From a bacterium 0.1xD8-71 (lineage in GTDB: Bacteria > Bacillota > Clostridia > Lachnospirales > Lachnospiraceae), in NCBI GenBank assembly GCA_003612405.1, contig RAYR01000004.1, positions 164,846-228,845 on the forward strand: 64,000 nucleotides of DNA. The letters run 5' to 3'. Positions within the stretch are counted from its first letter, which is position 1; every line of letters begins with the position of its first letter. Below are positions 7,537 through 15,905 of the stretch, in pieces. Below the pieces are notes generated by a model, which was given only the letters and a program-made list of their open reading frames with translations, made no database searches and had not been told where the DNA came from. The translations under genes and the position numbers were made by a program.

Positions 7537-8574
7537 ATGACAAAACAGAAAATCTTACAAGAACTTCATGGTATCAATACAGATGCTGCAAATTACATAT
7601 ACACCGAAAATTATGCTGACCTAAATTCACTCGTTAATACAATATATAAGATAGGTCTTAATAAGGAAGAGTGCTTTTATGATGTCTTGAGAGCCTTTAG
7701 GTTGGCAAATATGCCGTTTTCTATTGCAGGCTACAATTATCTATGTGAAGACCTGAGAGACGAAATTTGGGGCAAATATGAGCCTCTTATCCATGACCTT
7801 GTTATCCACAATATGAGCCTTGATGAATTTCTTTCTGTTTATGGTTACGACAATGAATATGATGCCTTGAATGCTTCCGACAATAAAAGAAAAATATATA
7901 TCAACACCATTAAAAAGAGAATTGAACTTATTGAGGATTATACAAAGAAATACAATAATCTCGTTAAACTGTATGATACTGCCAATGTAACACAGATTCA
8001 CAGTTCTACTTCTAACACAGATGCCTTACAGAACAGTTTTACAAATGCAGTAGTAGAACTTGTTAAAGCAAGAGAGAAATTCTATTACTATATCAATTAT
8101 GATCTTGTAGGATATGATACAGAAGATTTGAATAAAACCTTAAAACAACAAAAAACAAATAAAGAACGTTTCTGCATATTAAAGGATATCACTGACAATA
8201 TATTTACTACTCTGCAAAAGGATAGCACTCTGAATTTTAGGGATTTCTTCATTATTAAGGATAACAGGCGAGTTACATTTACATCTTATTTGACAGCAAA
8301 AGGACTAACAGGTAGTTCTTGGTTTGACTACAAGAAAACAACCAAGAAGAAATTTGTAAAGGAACGACACTTTTATTTGCAAATGGCTTTCTTCTTAGGA
8401 TTGCCAACATCCAATGAAATAGAGAAATTCCTGAATTTCAATGGATATACCATAAAAAGCCCATTTAAACTGTTTCCAAATTCAGCTATTTATGATTATG
8501 ATGTGTGCCGATACATAGATGCAGGTATTGATTACAACTTAATCAATGTGATGCTTGGCTATGAATTTATATAA
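7537..8574 (+). CDS. unknown protein with a divergent C-terminal helix-turn-helix domain
   Basis: The protein has 345 residues. The start ATG is preceded by AAGAGG. The N-terminal 220 residues are helical and unrecognised. The C-terminal 100 residues follow the pattern of a HTH domain found at the end of many Clostridial accessory proteins: TFTSYLTAKGLTGSSWFDYK, then FYLQMAFFLGLPTSNEIEKF, GYTIKS, a gap, and DYNLINVMLGYEF. The recognition helix region (KKTTKKKFVKERHF) is shorter and more basic than usual. A membrane protein gene follows after 14 bases on the same strand, suggesting a two-gene unit. Function is unknown. Confidence 0.6.
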   Translation: MTKQKILQELHGINTDAANYIYTENYADLNSLVNTIYKIGLNKEECFYDVLRAFRLANMPFSIAGYNYLCEDLRDEIWGKYEPLIHDLVIHNMSLDEFLSVYGYDNEYDALNASDNKRKIYINTIKKRIELIEDYTKKYNNLVKLYDTANVTQIHSSTSNTDALQNSFTNAVVELVKAREKFYYYINYDLVGYDTEDLNKTLKQQKTNKERFCILKDITDNIFTTLQKDSTLNFRDFFIIKDNRRVTFTSYLTAKGLTGSSWFDYKKTTKKKFVKERHFYLQMAFFLGLPTSNEIEKFLNFNGYTIKSPFKLFPNSAIYDYDVCRYIDAGIDYNLINVMLGYEFI

Positions 8575-8588
8575 AGGGGAGATTTATT

Positions 8589-9248
8589 GTGTTTGATTGG
8601 ATGAAAAAACATAAAAAGCTGATTGCATTTATTATTTTTATGATTATCTTTGGAGTACCCTTAATCATACATATCCTGTTTAAACTTCATCCTAATATTG
8701 ATTTCTTTGTTGCTGAATGGACTGCGGGGGAATTATTGAGTTACTATGGTTCAATCCTTGCATTTTTAGGAACTGTTATTTTGGGTGCATTATCCTTATA
8801 CCAAAATCAAATCATCAAGCAGGAATCAGACAAAAGAGCTGAACTATTGGAGCAAAGAGAACATGAAAGCAATATGCCAAGATTTAGATTAAGACATGTT
8901 GGAAGTCAGGGAAATATATTAAAAATGCAATTAGATATAGAAAATATTTCTGAAAATATTGCTAACGATATTGTATTATTTGATGTAAAAATCCTCTCAA
9001 ACAGTAAAGAGGTTTTGTGGGACAAAAAATCAGCCATTCATCTTGATACAATTCAGGCAAATGATAAGGCTACTATCTATTTGGGCAATCCTGCTCTTAC
9101 AGAAGATAATTGCTGTTTTAAAATGAAGATGAACTGCAACGATAAATATGGTGATATTCATTCATATAAAATATGGGCTTTTTGCAAAACAATTTCATCC
9201 ATACCTCATTTCCAAATAGAAGAAATCAAAAATACTGAAACTCCCTGA
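8589..9248 (+). CDS. small membrane protein with cytoplasmic beta domain
   Basis: The protein has 219 residues, with a GTG start at 8589 behind AAAGGGGAG. Two hydrophobic helices (about 12-32, and 48-68 ending in GTVILGALSLYQ) precede a charged helix (IKQESDKRAELLEQREHE). A soluble C-terminal domain of about 125 residues then shows alternating strands (LKMQLDIENISENIANDIVL). I recognise no enzyme motif. It is probably cotranscribed with the HTH-tailed gene upstream, so it may be the membrane partner of that protein. The stop codon lies inside a hairpin shared with the convergent recombinase gene. Confidence 0.6.
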   Translation: MFDWMKKHKKLIAFIIFMIIFGVPLIIHILFKLHPNIDFFVAEWTAGELLSYYGSILAFLGTVILGALSLYQNQIIKQESDKRAELLEQREHESNMPRFRLRHVGSQGNILKMQLDIENISENIANDIVLFDVKILSNSKEVLWDKKSAIHLDTIQANDKATIYLGNPALTEDNCCFKMKMNCNDKYGDIHSYKIWAFCKTISSIPHFQIEEIKNTETP

Positions 9249-9269
9249 ACCTTGCCATTCAGGGAGTTT
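9238..9269. terminator. hairpin between convergent genes
   Basis: AAACTCCCTGAA pairs perfectly with TTCAGGGAGTTT around eight bases. It lies between the membrane protein stop and the recombinase stop. Neither side has a long T run, so strength is uncertain. Confidence 0.6.
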
Positions 9270-9274
9270 ATGCT

Positions 9275-11245
9275 TTACTCTTTATTTATCATACCAAAAT
9301 ATTCCAGTGCTTCTATAATCATCCTCTCTTTCTCTATTGGGCAGTTTGGAACCCTGTTTCCCTCTGTTTTAGGTTTATTGAAATTTTCCCCTACATCTAA
9401 TCCACATTTCTTCTTAATTTGTGATATATACAAGTGAGAAACTTTCGTCTGGTAATGCTCCCACACATAATCTTTAATTTCCTGATATGTTGCTGTGCCA
9501 ATACATTCTCGCATATCTGCTTCACTTAAATCAATTTCTATCTCAATCTTAGTGGATTTGCCACTTGATTTTTTACGCGACAAGAGGACGCATGTTTCCA
9601 CATGTGAACCATTGTCCAAACAAATTTCCATATCATGTGGAATGATAGGAAGCTTAAAAGTAATGGACTTAAGCCACTGGCCGTTAGGCTGCTCTTCTTC
9701 GTATATTTCCACCATCTCTATAAGATGCGTAAGAAACTCTCGTCGGTCCGCTTCTTCCATGACTGCATTCATCTTGTGAAAATAAATAAGCGTGTCATAT
9801 ATATTATCGCCACATACCTTGTCTGCCATAATAGAACGCTTCTTAGCTTTTGCTTCTACCAAGACATTTTCTGCCTCTTCGATTTTATCATAAACCCTGC
9901 TAAGCCTATTTTCTAGGTCTGTTTTTCTTCGCCCATAATGTTTATCTTCATAATCCAAATTATCAAGGTCAGCAAGAATAGCATCTTTGTTAAGATAACA
10001 CTGGCGTAGGTCTTTTTCTAAAGCAGCTATTTCCTGATCAAGTGCTGTCGTGTCCACTTCCATATCTATCTTGGAACGTATAAGCCCTGCGAACTTTTTG
10101 TTACTTACAAGTTTACTAAGAACCTCTATAACCGCTTTATCAAGCTTATCCTCTGAGATCTGCTTCTTATAATCACATTTATGTCCTCTGGTCATATTGC
10201 GGTGTTTACAGCCATAATAGAAATAACCATTATAGCGGGTTCCATCTTTTCTGCTTTTAATGGATTTATTACCATACATGCTGGCACCGCACACAGGACA
10301 TTTCAACAATCCGGAAAGTAAATGAATCTTCTGACCATTTGGCAAATTCACTTTCTCATATTTCTTTGCCTGCGCAGCCACTTTTATTTGTGCCTGTTCC
10401 CAAATATCTTCAGGAATCAGAGCCTCATGAATGCCATCCACAAGCAGATAATCATCCTTATACACCTGTCGATAATCATTTCTGCTTCCATGAACTTTTT
10501 CTGTTCTTCTGCGGCCGTAGGCAATCTTACCGCAATATACCGGATTCTGAATAATTTTTCGTATTAAAGAAGCATCAAATAGAGGATTCTTGCCGTTCTG
10601 TCTGGCAATTTTATGTATTCCATGATTTTCTAAATATTTAGCTATACCATTAGCACCTAAGTCTGTATTGATATACTGCTCATATATCATTCTGATTGCA
10701 ACAGCTTCTTCCTCATTTATGACAAGCTTACCATCCTCCAGCGAATAGCCATATGGCGCAAATCCACCATTCCATCTTCCCTCTCTAGCCTTCTGCATAC
10801 GGCCTTCCATTGTTTGCACACGGATATTTTCACGCTCAATTTCAGCCACAGCGGATAATACAGAAATCATAAGTCTTCCGGCTTCCTTTGATGAATCAAT
10901 ACCATCCTCAACACAGATAAGATTCACTCCATAATCCTGCATTGTCTGCAGTGAATTTAATACATCCGCAGCATTACGACCAAATCTCGAAAGCTTAAAA
11001 ACGAGAACAAAAGACACATCATCCTTACCGGTCTTGATATCTTCCATCATACTCTTGAAAGCCACACGACCCTCTACAGACTTTCCGGACTTACCGGCAT
11101 CCTCATATTCACCTACAATCTCATAATCATTAAACTCACAAAATGCTTTCATTCGTGATTTCTGTGCATCCAGGGAATATCCATCTATCTGCATAGATGT
11201 GGATACACGGGTATATAAATAAACTTTTGTTTTTTCTTTACTCAA
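9275..11245 (-). CDS. large serine recombinase with RlmD-like C-terminal tail
   Basis: The protein has 656 residues. The N-terminal resolvase domain (about 5-155) has the catalytic Ser in YTRVSTSMQ and the KLSRFGRN and AEIERENI motifs. The recombinase domain follows (GFAPYGYS, about 165-275), then a zinc ribbon (CPVCGASMYG ... YYGCKHR ... CDYK, about 315-360) and a long coiled coil (400-475). From residue 548 (HVETCVLLSR) to the end the protein resembles the last 105 residues of RlmD, including KVSHLYISQIKKKCG, a conserved Pro-Lys turn and the EALEYFGMI end. It is the likely integrase of the mobilizable block at 9.3-20.9 kb, acting by serine-linked strand exchange. It is directly downstream of the ORF6N gene. 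Confidence 0.93.
   Translation of the reverse strand: MSKEKTKVYLYTRVSTSMQIDGYSLDAQKSRMKAFCEFNDYEIVGEYEDAGKSGKSVEGRVAFKSMMEDIKTGKDDVSFVLVFKLSRFGRNAADVLNSLQTMQDYGVNLICVEDGIDSSKEAGRLMISVLSAVAEIERENIRVQTMEGRMQKAREGRWNGGFAPYGYSLEDGKLVINEEEAVAIRMIYEQYINTDLGANGIAKYLENHGIHKIARQNGKNPLFDASLIRKIIQNPVYCGKIAYGRRRTEKVHGSRNDYRQVYKDDYLLVDGIHEALIPEDIWEQAQIKVAAQAKKYEKVNLPNGQKIHLLSGLLKCPVCGASMYGNKSIKSRKDGTRYNGYFYYGCKHRNMTRGHKCDYKKQISEDKLDKAVIEVLSKLVSNKKFAGLIRSKIDMEVDTTALDQEIAALEKDLRQCYLNKDAILADLDNLDYEDKHYGRRKTDLENRLSRVYDKIEEAENVLVEAKAKKRSIMADKVCGDNIYDTLIYFHKMNAVMEEADRREFLTHLIEMVEIYEEEQPNGQWLKSITFKLPIIPHDMEICLDNGSHVETCVLLSRKKSSGKSTKIEIEIDLSEADMRECIGTATYQEIKDYVWEHYQTKVSHLYISQIKKKCGLDVGENFNKPKTEGNRVPNCPIEKERMIIEALEYFGMINKE
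9594..9604. other. candidate attachment core in the recombinase gene
   Basis: The top strand GTTTCCACATG encodes His-Val-Glu-Thr on the minus strand at residue 548 of the recombinase, exactly where similarity to RlmD begins. Ten of eleven bases match the same codons in rlmD at 21198-21208. The role as a crossover site is inferred. Confidence 0.45.
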
Positions 11246-11263
11246 CTATCTCAATCCTTTCAA

Positions 11264-12183
11264 TTATGTACCTGTCTGCTGTGCTTTCTTCATAATATCC
11301 TTAACAACATTAGTACCCTCTATCTTATTCATGCCAAAACACTTCTTTCCTGCGTCCTTCAAAGAAGCCCCGATATGATAGCCTTCCACACCATCAATAA
11401 TCAAAAAACGGTCATGAAAGGCTATAGTCTTCTTAACCGTTAACATAGGATACTGGGCATTGAAATTATTTATATCTTGTGCAGTAATCCTTGTACTTGG
11501 AAGTGTATATGCAAAAACATTAACACCTGCATTTTTCTTGGCAAGGATATTTAATGTAATCACATCAATATATCCATCAATTAGAATAATTTCCTTCTTT
11601 GCATGTCCGATAATATCTGCAAGAAAACTGAAGGCATCAAAAATCTGTCCATCATAAAAAATCTTCTGATTATCTTCCTCATGATTTGCCATATACTCAA
11701 AGATTCTACCAAACTTCTCATCTGCATCCTTTTGGTATTCCAATTGCTTCAGCTCTATAGAATTAATCTTTTCAAACATAAGCGCGTTATTAGCAATAAA
11801 ATGACGCATCTCCTTAAAAGCACGCATAATAAAAATGCTTTGCTTGGTAGCTAATTCCCCTTTTAAAACCGTAGCCAACATATATATGCCCTGCTCTGTA
11901 AATGCATATGGTAATTTTCTACGGCCTCCTCCTTGCCCAGAAAAAAATGTATTTTCTCGTGAAGTCACAAATTGTGACTTCACCAAATCAACTTCATCCC
12001 TTGTCATTTGAAACATAAAATCTTCTGGAAATCTATCAATGTTTCTTCTTACCTGCTGATTCATAGCCTTTAGCTCATAACCATAAATATCTGCTAAGTC
12101 ACTATCATCACCTGCTCTCCTCGAAGCATATACACATGGTCTCTAATAGATTCTACAATTTTTAATTCTGTGGTATCTTCCAT
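11264..12183 (-). pseudogene. ORF6N-domain gene with PLD-like C-terminus, frameshifted
   Basis: From the ATG at 12183 (AGAGG upstream) the frame reads METDD-type ORF6N start residues MEDTTELKIVESIRDHVYML and RGEQVM. It then hits a stop, because four bases are missing near 12103-12108, where IDSDLADIYGYELKAM continues in another frame. The open remainder (267 codons from 12064) carries the rest of ORF6N (NQQVRRNIDRFPEDFMFQ, KSQFVTS, LPYAFTEQGIYMLATVL). A C-terminal domain has a phospholipase-D-like half motif (HDRFLIID, about residue 215). Such proteins are phage or mobile-element antirepressor-like factors. The gene is either broken or expressed from the internal ATG at 12064, which lacks a clear ribosome site. 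Confidence 0.75.
11959..11983. repeat. palindrome copy A
   Basis: The arms GTGAAGTCACAA and TTGTGACTTCAC are perfect reverse complements around one central A. The copy lies inside the ORF6N frame, encoding the KSQFVTS segment. Two related palindromes lie in the upstream intergenic DNA. Confidence 0.85.
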
Positions 12184-12215
12184 AAATCCTCTTTTCATAC
12201 TATAAGTAATTTCCG

Positions 12216-12242
12216 TTTGAAGTCACAATTTGTGACCTCAAA
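12216..12242. repeat. palindrome copy B, possible operator
   Basis: The arms TTTGAAGTCACAA and TTGTGACCTCAAA match in twelve of thirteen positions around a central T. It lies about 33 bases upstream of the ORF6N start codon at 12183, between it and the XRE gene. Confidence 0.7.
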
Positions 12243-12309
12243 AATAAAGTATTTAAAACTTTTACATTATTTATGTTCGCAATATTCTTTCGCAAATTTA
12301 CTCTGCATC

Positions 12310-12336
12310 CGTGAAGTTGCAAATTGCGACTTCACG
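12310..12336. repeat. palindrome copy C, possible operator
   Basis: The arms CGTGAAGTTGCAA and TTGCGACTTCACG match with one mismatch around a central A. It lies directly downstream of the XRE regulator stop codon at 12338. With copy B it brackets the 154-base gap before the ORF6N gene. Confidence 0.7.
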
Positions 12337-12337
12337 T

Positions 12338-12727
12338 TTACATCTCCTCAAGACTCTCAATCTTCTTTAGAGCTTCCATATAAGCTAAAAGTCGCTTCTG
12401 CTGTTCTTCCTTAAGTCCATGATAATCTTCAACTATGCGAATATCCTGAGGTGTAAATCTACTCTCTGGCATTGCAGTAGCAATCTCATCCTCATCTTCT
12501 ATTCCCTTACCAGTAAGAAGCTGCTCCGGAGTAATCTGCAAAACATTGCAGATATCCATAATCTTTTCTACCGTTGGATTAGTCTTTTTCTTCTTCCACT
12601 CACTAATCGTACTGGTAGCAATACCGACCTGCTTTGCAAATTCTGCCTGTGTCATATTTCTTTCTTTTAATACTTTTATAATTCTTTCACTTATAGTCAT
12701 ACTCATTTTCTCACATTGTGCATTCAT
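12338..12727 (-). CDS. XRE family transcriptional regulator
   Basis: The protein has 129 residues. The N-terminal HTH is clear (TISERIIKVLKERNMTQAEF, AKQVGIATSTISEWKKKKT, LQITPEQLL). A C-terminal helix pair follows (KEEQQKRLLAYMEAL), as in dimerizing repressors. It is probably the element's repressor, acting on nearby promoters; the palindromes B and C downstream are candidate targets. Starts at 12727, 12706 or 12700 are possible, since none has a strong ribosome site; the longest is listed. It lies upstream of the ORF6N gene on the same strand. Confidence 0.8.
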   Translation of the reverse strand: MNAQCEKMSMTISERIIKVLKERNMTQAEFAKQVGIATSTISEWKKKKTNPTVEKIMDICNVLQITPEQLLTGKGIEDEDEIATAMPESRFTPQDIRIVEDYHGLKEEQQKRLLAYMEALKKIESLEEM

Positions 12728-12760
12728 TTATATGATATTCATTTATATGAATATAGATTA

Positions 12761-13132
12761 TCATGCATGCTTAACATATTCAACATCAAAATATACTTTT
12801 TTCTGTCGCGCCCTATTATATGCTTTATACCAATCCAGCATATCTCTTTTTAACAAATACAAATCCGGATCCGGCAATGATTCAAAATCCATTTTATCCG
12901 CATACTTTGCCACCATAGCACCTACAAACTCTGCAAAATTGCTCCATTCATCTCTTTCTTTTACTACAAATACTCTACTTCCTACCATAAAATCCTCCAT
13001 TCTTTGCATACAAAAAGACCTAGTAATATCTGCATCCACGCAGGTACCAACCAGGTCTCTTATACATTTACTATATTCATTTTTATAAAACTCACTATTC
13101 TCATTAAGTCTAAAACAAAAGATTGCAAGCAA
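12761..13132 (-). CDS. hypothetical protein of the mobilization region
   Basis: An open frame of 123 residues whose first codon is TTG without a visible ribosome site. The first ATG would start at MQRMEDFMVGSRVFVVKERD, giving about 81 residues. The body (EWSNFAEFVGAMVAKYADKM, then ESLPDPDLYLLKRDML) is helical with aromatic residues and unrecognised. It sits between the XRE regulator and the relaxase on the same strand. A perfect 20-base palindrome lies two bases before the frame. Confidence 0.5.
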   Translation of the reverse strand: MLAIFCFRLNENSEFYKNEYSKCIRDLVGTCVDADITRSFCMQRMEDFMVGSRVFVVKERDEWSNFAEFVGAMVAKYADKMDFESLPDPDLYLLKRDMLDWYKAYNRARQKKVYFDVEYVKHA

Positions 13133-13133
13133 T

Positions 13134-13182
13134 GATATTCGCTAGCGAATATCAAAAACGCTTGTCGGGGAGAAGTCTCCCC
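13134..13182. other. palindrome plus hairpin, candidate oriT
   Basis: A perfect 20-base palindrome (GATATTCGCT and its complement, 13134-13153) is followed by GGGGAG, AAGT, CTCCCC (13167-13182), then AACCCCTGAAACC. It has no T run on either side, so it is not a simple terminator. Closely spaced inverted repeats beside a relaxase gene are typical of transfer origins. No nick site is identified. Confidence 0.4.
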
Positions 13183-13243
13183 AAACCCCTGAAACCTCGC
13201 CACAGGCTCGGAGCAGTTATAATATTTTTCATAAACTACATAT

Positions 13244-14683
13244 TTATAAACTTGGATTATTCTTCTTTTTCTGATAATCCTGCTCCTGCATTTCCTGTAG
13301 ATTTAAAAATCTTTCCACATTCTGTTTTGCCATTAACAGTTCCTGCATCCTTTCCTTCGCTGGCTTATATTCTACATAAAGTTCCTTCTTCTCCTGAAGT
13401 AATTTCTGAAATTCTTCATCCAGAGCCTTTACGGTCGGAAGCTTTCCGTCCATTTTTTTGAATGCTTCTTTAGCTGCACTCCTTAGCAATAACACATCCC
13501 TATGCGCTTCAAAAAATTCCTTACTGTAACCGCTGGCCTTATACTGAATAAAAACATCTTGTGACTTCGAATAATTAAAAATATGCTGGCGTAACGACTT
13601 TATCTCAGCCATTCTCGTTTCAATTTCCTTCTGCCTAGATGAGATATAGGAAAACCTGTCCCTTGCTTCAGTAGCCTTAGCTGACAGGTCATCAAAATTT
13701 TTTAAGCCATGCTCGCAAAGATACAATAATGTTTTTGATATAGCTTTCACATTATGAACCTTGGCCCATCTTTCATAACCAGGACCCTTTTGCTTTGCAA
13801 TAATATTCTGAATATCCAAAACCAAATCCAGTTTCTTTTCTGAATCACTTAATGCAACACTGTCTGATACATCATCAGAAACCTTACTAGCTCCAGTATC
13901 TACAACAAGCTCTCCTGCAATTCGTTTTACTATATCATCGTCCGCATATCCATTTCCAAGTGAACGAAGTCTAAGGTAATTTTTCTGACCTTCCGCCTTT
14001 ACTGAAATATATTTTCCTCTTTTTATTTCAAATCCATGTTCTACCATGAACCTCAAAAATTCATCCATATCCTTTGGTTTTTTATTTTCAAAAATCCAAT
14101 CTATCACCCCACGGATATCATCACGCCTACTAGACTTCCGAGAATATGTTGTTCTCTTCTGCCACTGCCCCGGTTTCTTTTCCGGTATCACAGACATCCC
14201 ATGTTCCAAACAGATCAAATCACTCAATCTTCGTAATGCCAAGGATGACAAAAAGAAATTTTGATACTTATGTGTTGCATCCATATTGGTGGAATTATAT
14301 ACAATATGATTATGTATATGAGCTTTATCCACATGCGTAGCTACGATAAAAGCATGCTTCCCCTTAGTCCATCGCATAGCAGTTTCATATCCTATTCTAT
14401 TTGCCTCTTCAGGTGTAATCTCCCCAGGCTTAAAGGACTGACGAATCTGATAAGCTATCACATCTTTTTCCTTCTTTAATCCTCTTCCGGTATTTATTTC
14501 ATATTGATTTTTTGTAAGTTCAAATTCCAGATCCACAGTATCTGGATTGCACTCATAGGAAGATACAAACTCCCCGTTTTCTGTTTTCAAATCATTTTTT
14601 GCATAATCTGTTCTGTCCTTTAGACACTGACCTACAGACCTACCCTTCTGTAGATGCATTGGTATCAATCTTGTTGCGGCCAT
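13244..14683 (-). CDS. MobP-type relaxase (MobA/VirD2-like)
   Basis: The protein has 479 residues. The N-terminal relaxase domain (about 1-180) contains the metal-binding signature HVDKAHIHNHIVYNSTNMD, preceded by GLKKEKDVIAYQIRQSFKPG. A Tyr in the TDYAKND region is a candidate nucleophile. The C-terminal half is charged and coiled (IETRMAEIKSLRQHIFNYSK; QKLLQEKKELYVEYKPAKER). The enzyme would nick the element at its oriT and lead one strand into a recipient, using transfer machinery from another element, since no type IV genes are present. MobC lies just upstream, 14 bases from the start. Confidence 0.9.
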   Translation of the reverse strand: MAATRLIPMHLQKGRSVGQCLKDRTDYAKNDLKTENGEFVSSYECNPDTVDLEFELTKNQYEINTGRGLKKEKDVIAYQIRQSFKPGEITPEEANRIGYETAMRWTKGKHAFIVATHVDKAHIHNHIVYNSTNMDATHKYQNFFLSSLALRRLSDLICLEHGMSVIPEKKPGQWQKRTTYSRKSSRRDDIRGVIDWIFENKKPKDMDEFLRFMVEHGFEIKRGKYISVKAEGQKNYLRLRSLGNGYADDDIVKRIAGELVVDTGASKVSDDVSDSVALSDSEKKLDLVLDIQNIIAKQKGPGYERWAKVHNVKAISKTLLYLCEHGLKNFDDLSAKATEARDRFSYISSRQKEIETRMAEIKSLRQHIFNYSKSQDVFIQYKASGYSKEFFEAHRDVLLLRSAAKEAFKKMDGKLPTVKALDEEFQKLLQEKKELYVEYKPAKERMQELLMAKQNVERFLNLQEMQEQDYQKKKNNPSL

Positions 14684-14697
14684 ATTTTATCTCCTTC

Positions 14698-15033
14698 CTA
14701 TCGATTCATTTTTGTCAATTCATCAAGAATTCCACGAAGCAGTTCCTTAATCTCTAACTGTTCTTCCTGAAGCTCCTTGATATCTGTTTCATAAATATTA
14801 CCTGTTTCATTGGCCCTCTTAGCTACCTGATTTAGATTATTGGAATTGATTCTTGCAAGTCTCAATATTTCTGTAAGTTCTGATAAATCCAGTCGTATAA
14901 CATAACCATCCATTGCCATCTTCCTAAGGTACGCTGTTGGTTTCTTGATTCCGGAAAGCTTCATTTTCTTCTGAATAATCTCGTATTCACTATCTGTTAC
15001 TCTAAAATTTAATTGCTTATATCTGTATTCCAT
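14698..15033 (-). CDS. mobC: MobC-like mobilization accessory protein
   Basis: The protein has 111 residues from ATG 15033, chosen for AAGGAGAA eight bases upstream; the longer frame starts inside that site. A ribbon-helix-helix-like N-terminus (YRYKQLNFRVTDSEYEIIQK, KPTAYLRKMAMDG) is followed by NSNNLNQVAKRANETG, the typical MobC core, and a C-terminal helix. MobC opens or marks the oriT for the relaxase. It forms an operon with the relaxase gene downstream. Confidence 0.85.
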   Translation of the reverse strand: MEYRYKQLNFRVTDSEYEIIQKKMKLSGIKKPTAYLRKMAMDGYVIRLDLSELTEILRLARINSNNLNQVAKRANETGNIYETDIKELQEEQLEIKELLRGILDELTKMNR

Positions 15034-15238
15034 AATGGTGTTCTCCTTCTTATCCACATCCCATCCGGATAGGATAGGATTGATATTATTCTATTAAGTT
15101 TATTTATATTATTTTTATTACCGGATGAATTTCATACTTCCGTACTGATGAAAATCAGCGGTTTGTAAATCTGTTTTTCATACTCCTTGGCTGTCAAAAT
15201 GACAGTTCTAGACTTGTACTTATGACAGTAGTTCCACA

Positions 15239-15607
15239 TCAGGCGGATAATGCTGAAATATCTGCTACATATATTTTCGCAGGCCTTCCCAGTCCCTGCT
15301 TCTTTCTCCTTATTAGACCTACCTTTTCCAGTTCCATAAGTAGCTTCGTTGCTTTTTGATGTGCACACCTAAGTGTCATCTGAATCGTTTCCAAAGTACA
15401 ATAAACAAAAACATCCCCTTTCTTATCTCTCCAATCATTTCTTTCGGATAATGACCTGCGATCCAAAAGAATTCCATATAAAAGCATTGCATCCTCAGAA
15501 AGGCCCACATATTTTTCATCTGTTAAAATCACCTTCGGAATCCTAAAAAATGGCATTCTCTCTTCCCGATTCATTTCGTTTGTTGTCATTACATTTTCCT
15601 CGTTCAT
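15239..15607 (-). CDS. short RepA_N-domain replication initiator
   Basis: The protein has 122 residues, starting after AGGAGGAAG. It matches the N-terminal RepA_N domain of Gram-positive plasmid and element initiators: FFRIPKVILTDEKYVGLSED, AMLLYGILLDRRSLSERN, HQKATKLLMELEKVGLIRRK, GLGRPAKIYV. Full initiators continue for about 150 more residues; here the frame stops after ISALSA. A different frame immediately downstream encodes a plausible YKSRTVILTAKEYEKQIYKP segment to 15132, so a frameshift is possible. It may be a truncated initiator or a DNA-binding regulator of the element. Confidence 0.7.
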   Translation of the reverse strand: MNEENVMTTNEMNREERMPFFRIPKVILTDEKYVGLSEDAMLLYGILLDRRSLSERNDWRDKKGDVFVYCTLETIQMTLRCAHQKATKLLMELEKVGLIRRKKQGLGRPAKIYVADISALSA

Positions 15608-15782
15608 TTCTTCCTCCTTCTAAAAATAAGCATAAGAAAAGCACTTCAGATTTCTCTAAAGTGCCTGTAAACAATGTTTCTCTTCCTTCAATTACCTACG
15701 CAGTGCCCCTATTTGCCCACAAATGCCCCTCCTTTCCTCCGTCTTATGATTTAACATATCATAATAAAATCTGTAATAATTG

Positions 15783-15812
15783 AAAAAGGCCGAAACCACA
15801 AGGGTTTCAGCC
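15783..15812 (-). terminator. terminator of the AraC-APH gene
   Basis: On the minus strand GGCTGAAACC pairs with GGTTTCGGCC across five bases and is followed by TTTTTC. It lies about 95 bases past the stop of the AraC-phosphotransferase gene. It separates the cargo genes from the replication and mobilization genes. Confidence 0.85.
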
Positions 15813-15905
15813 TCTCTTATCACTTTAATAATAATATGCTTTTCCGATTTTTTGGTATAGCAAACACACCATTATTATACGAATGTATGTTAGGTATGTC
15901 AATAT

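Noticed and set aside
12217..12414. Plus-strand frame starting MKSQFVTSK near the palindromes
   Set aside because: The similarity to the ORF6N segment is produced by the palindrome, which reads alike on both strands; the rest overlaps the XRE gene antisense.
15132..15368. 78-codon frame overlapping the RepA_N gene
   Set aside because: Its first half is an out-of-frame copy of RepA_N; only the last 35 codons might be coding, so it is mentioned under RepA_N and not called.
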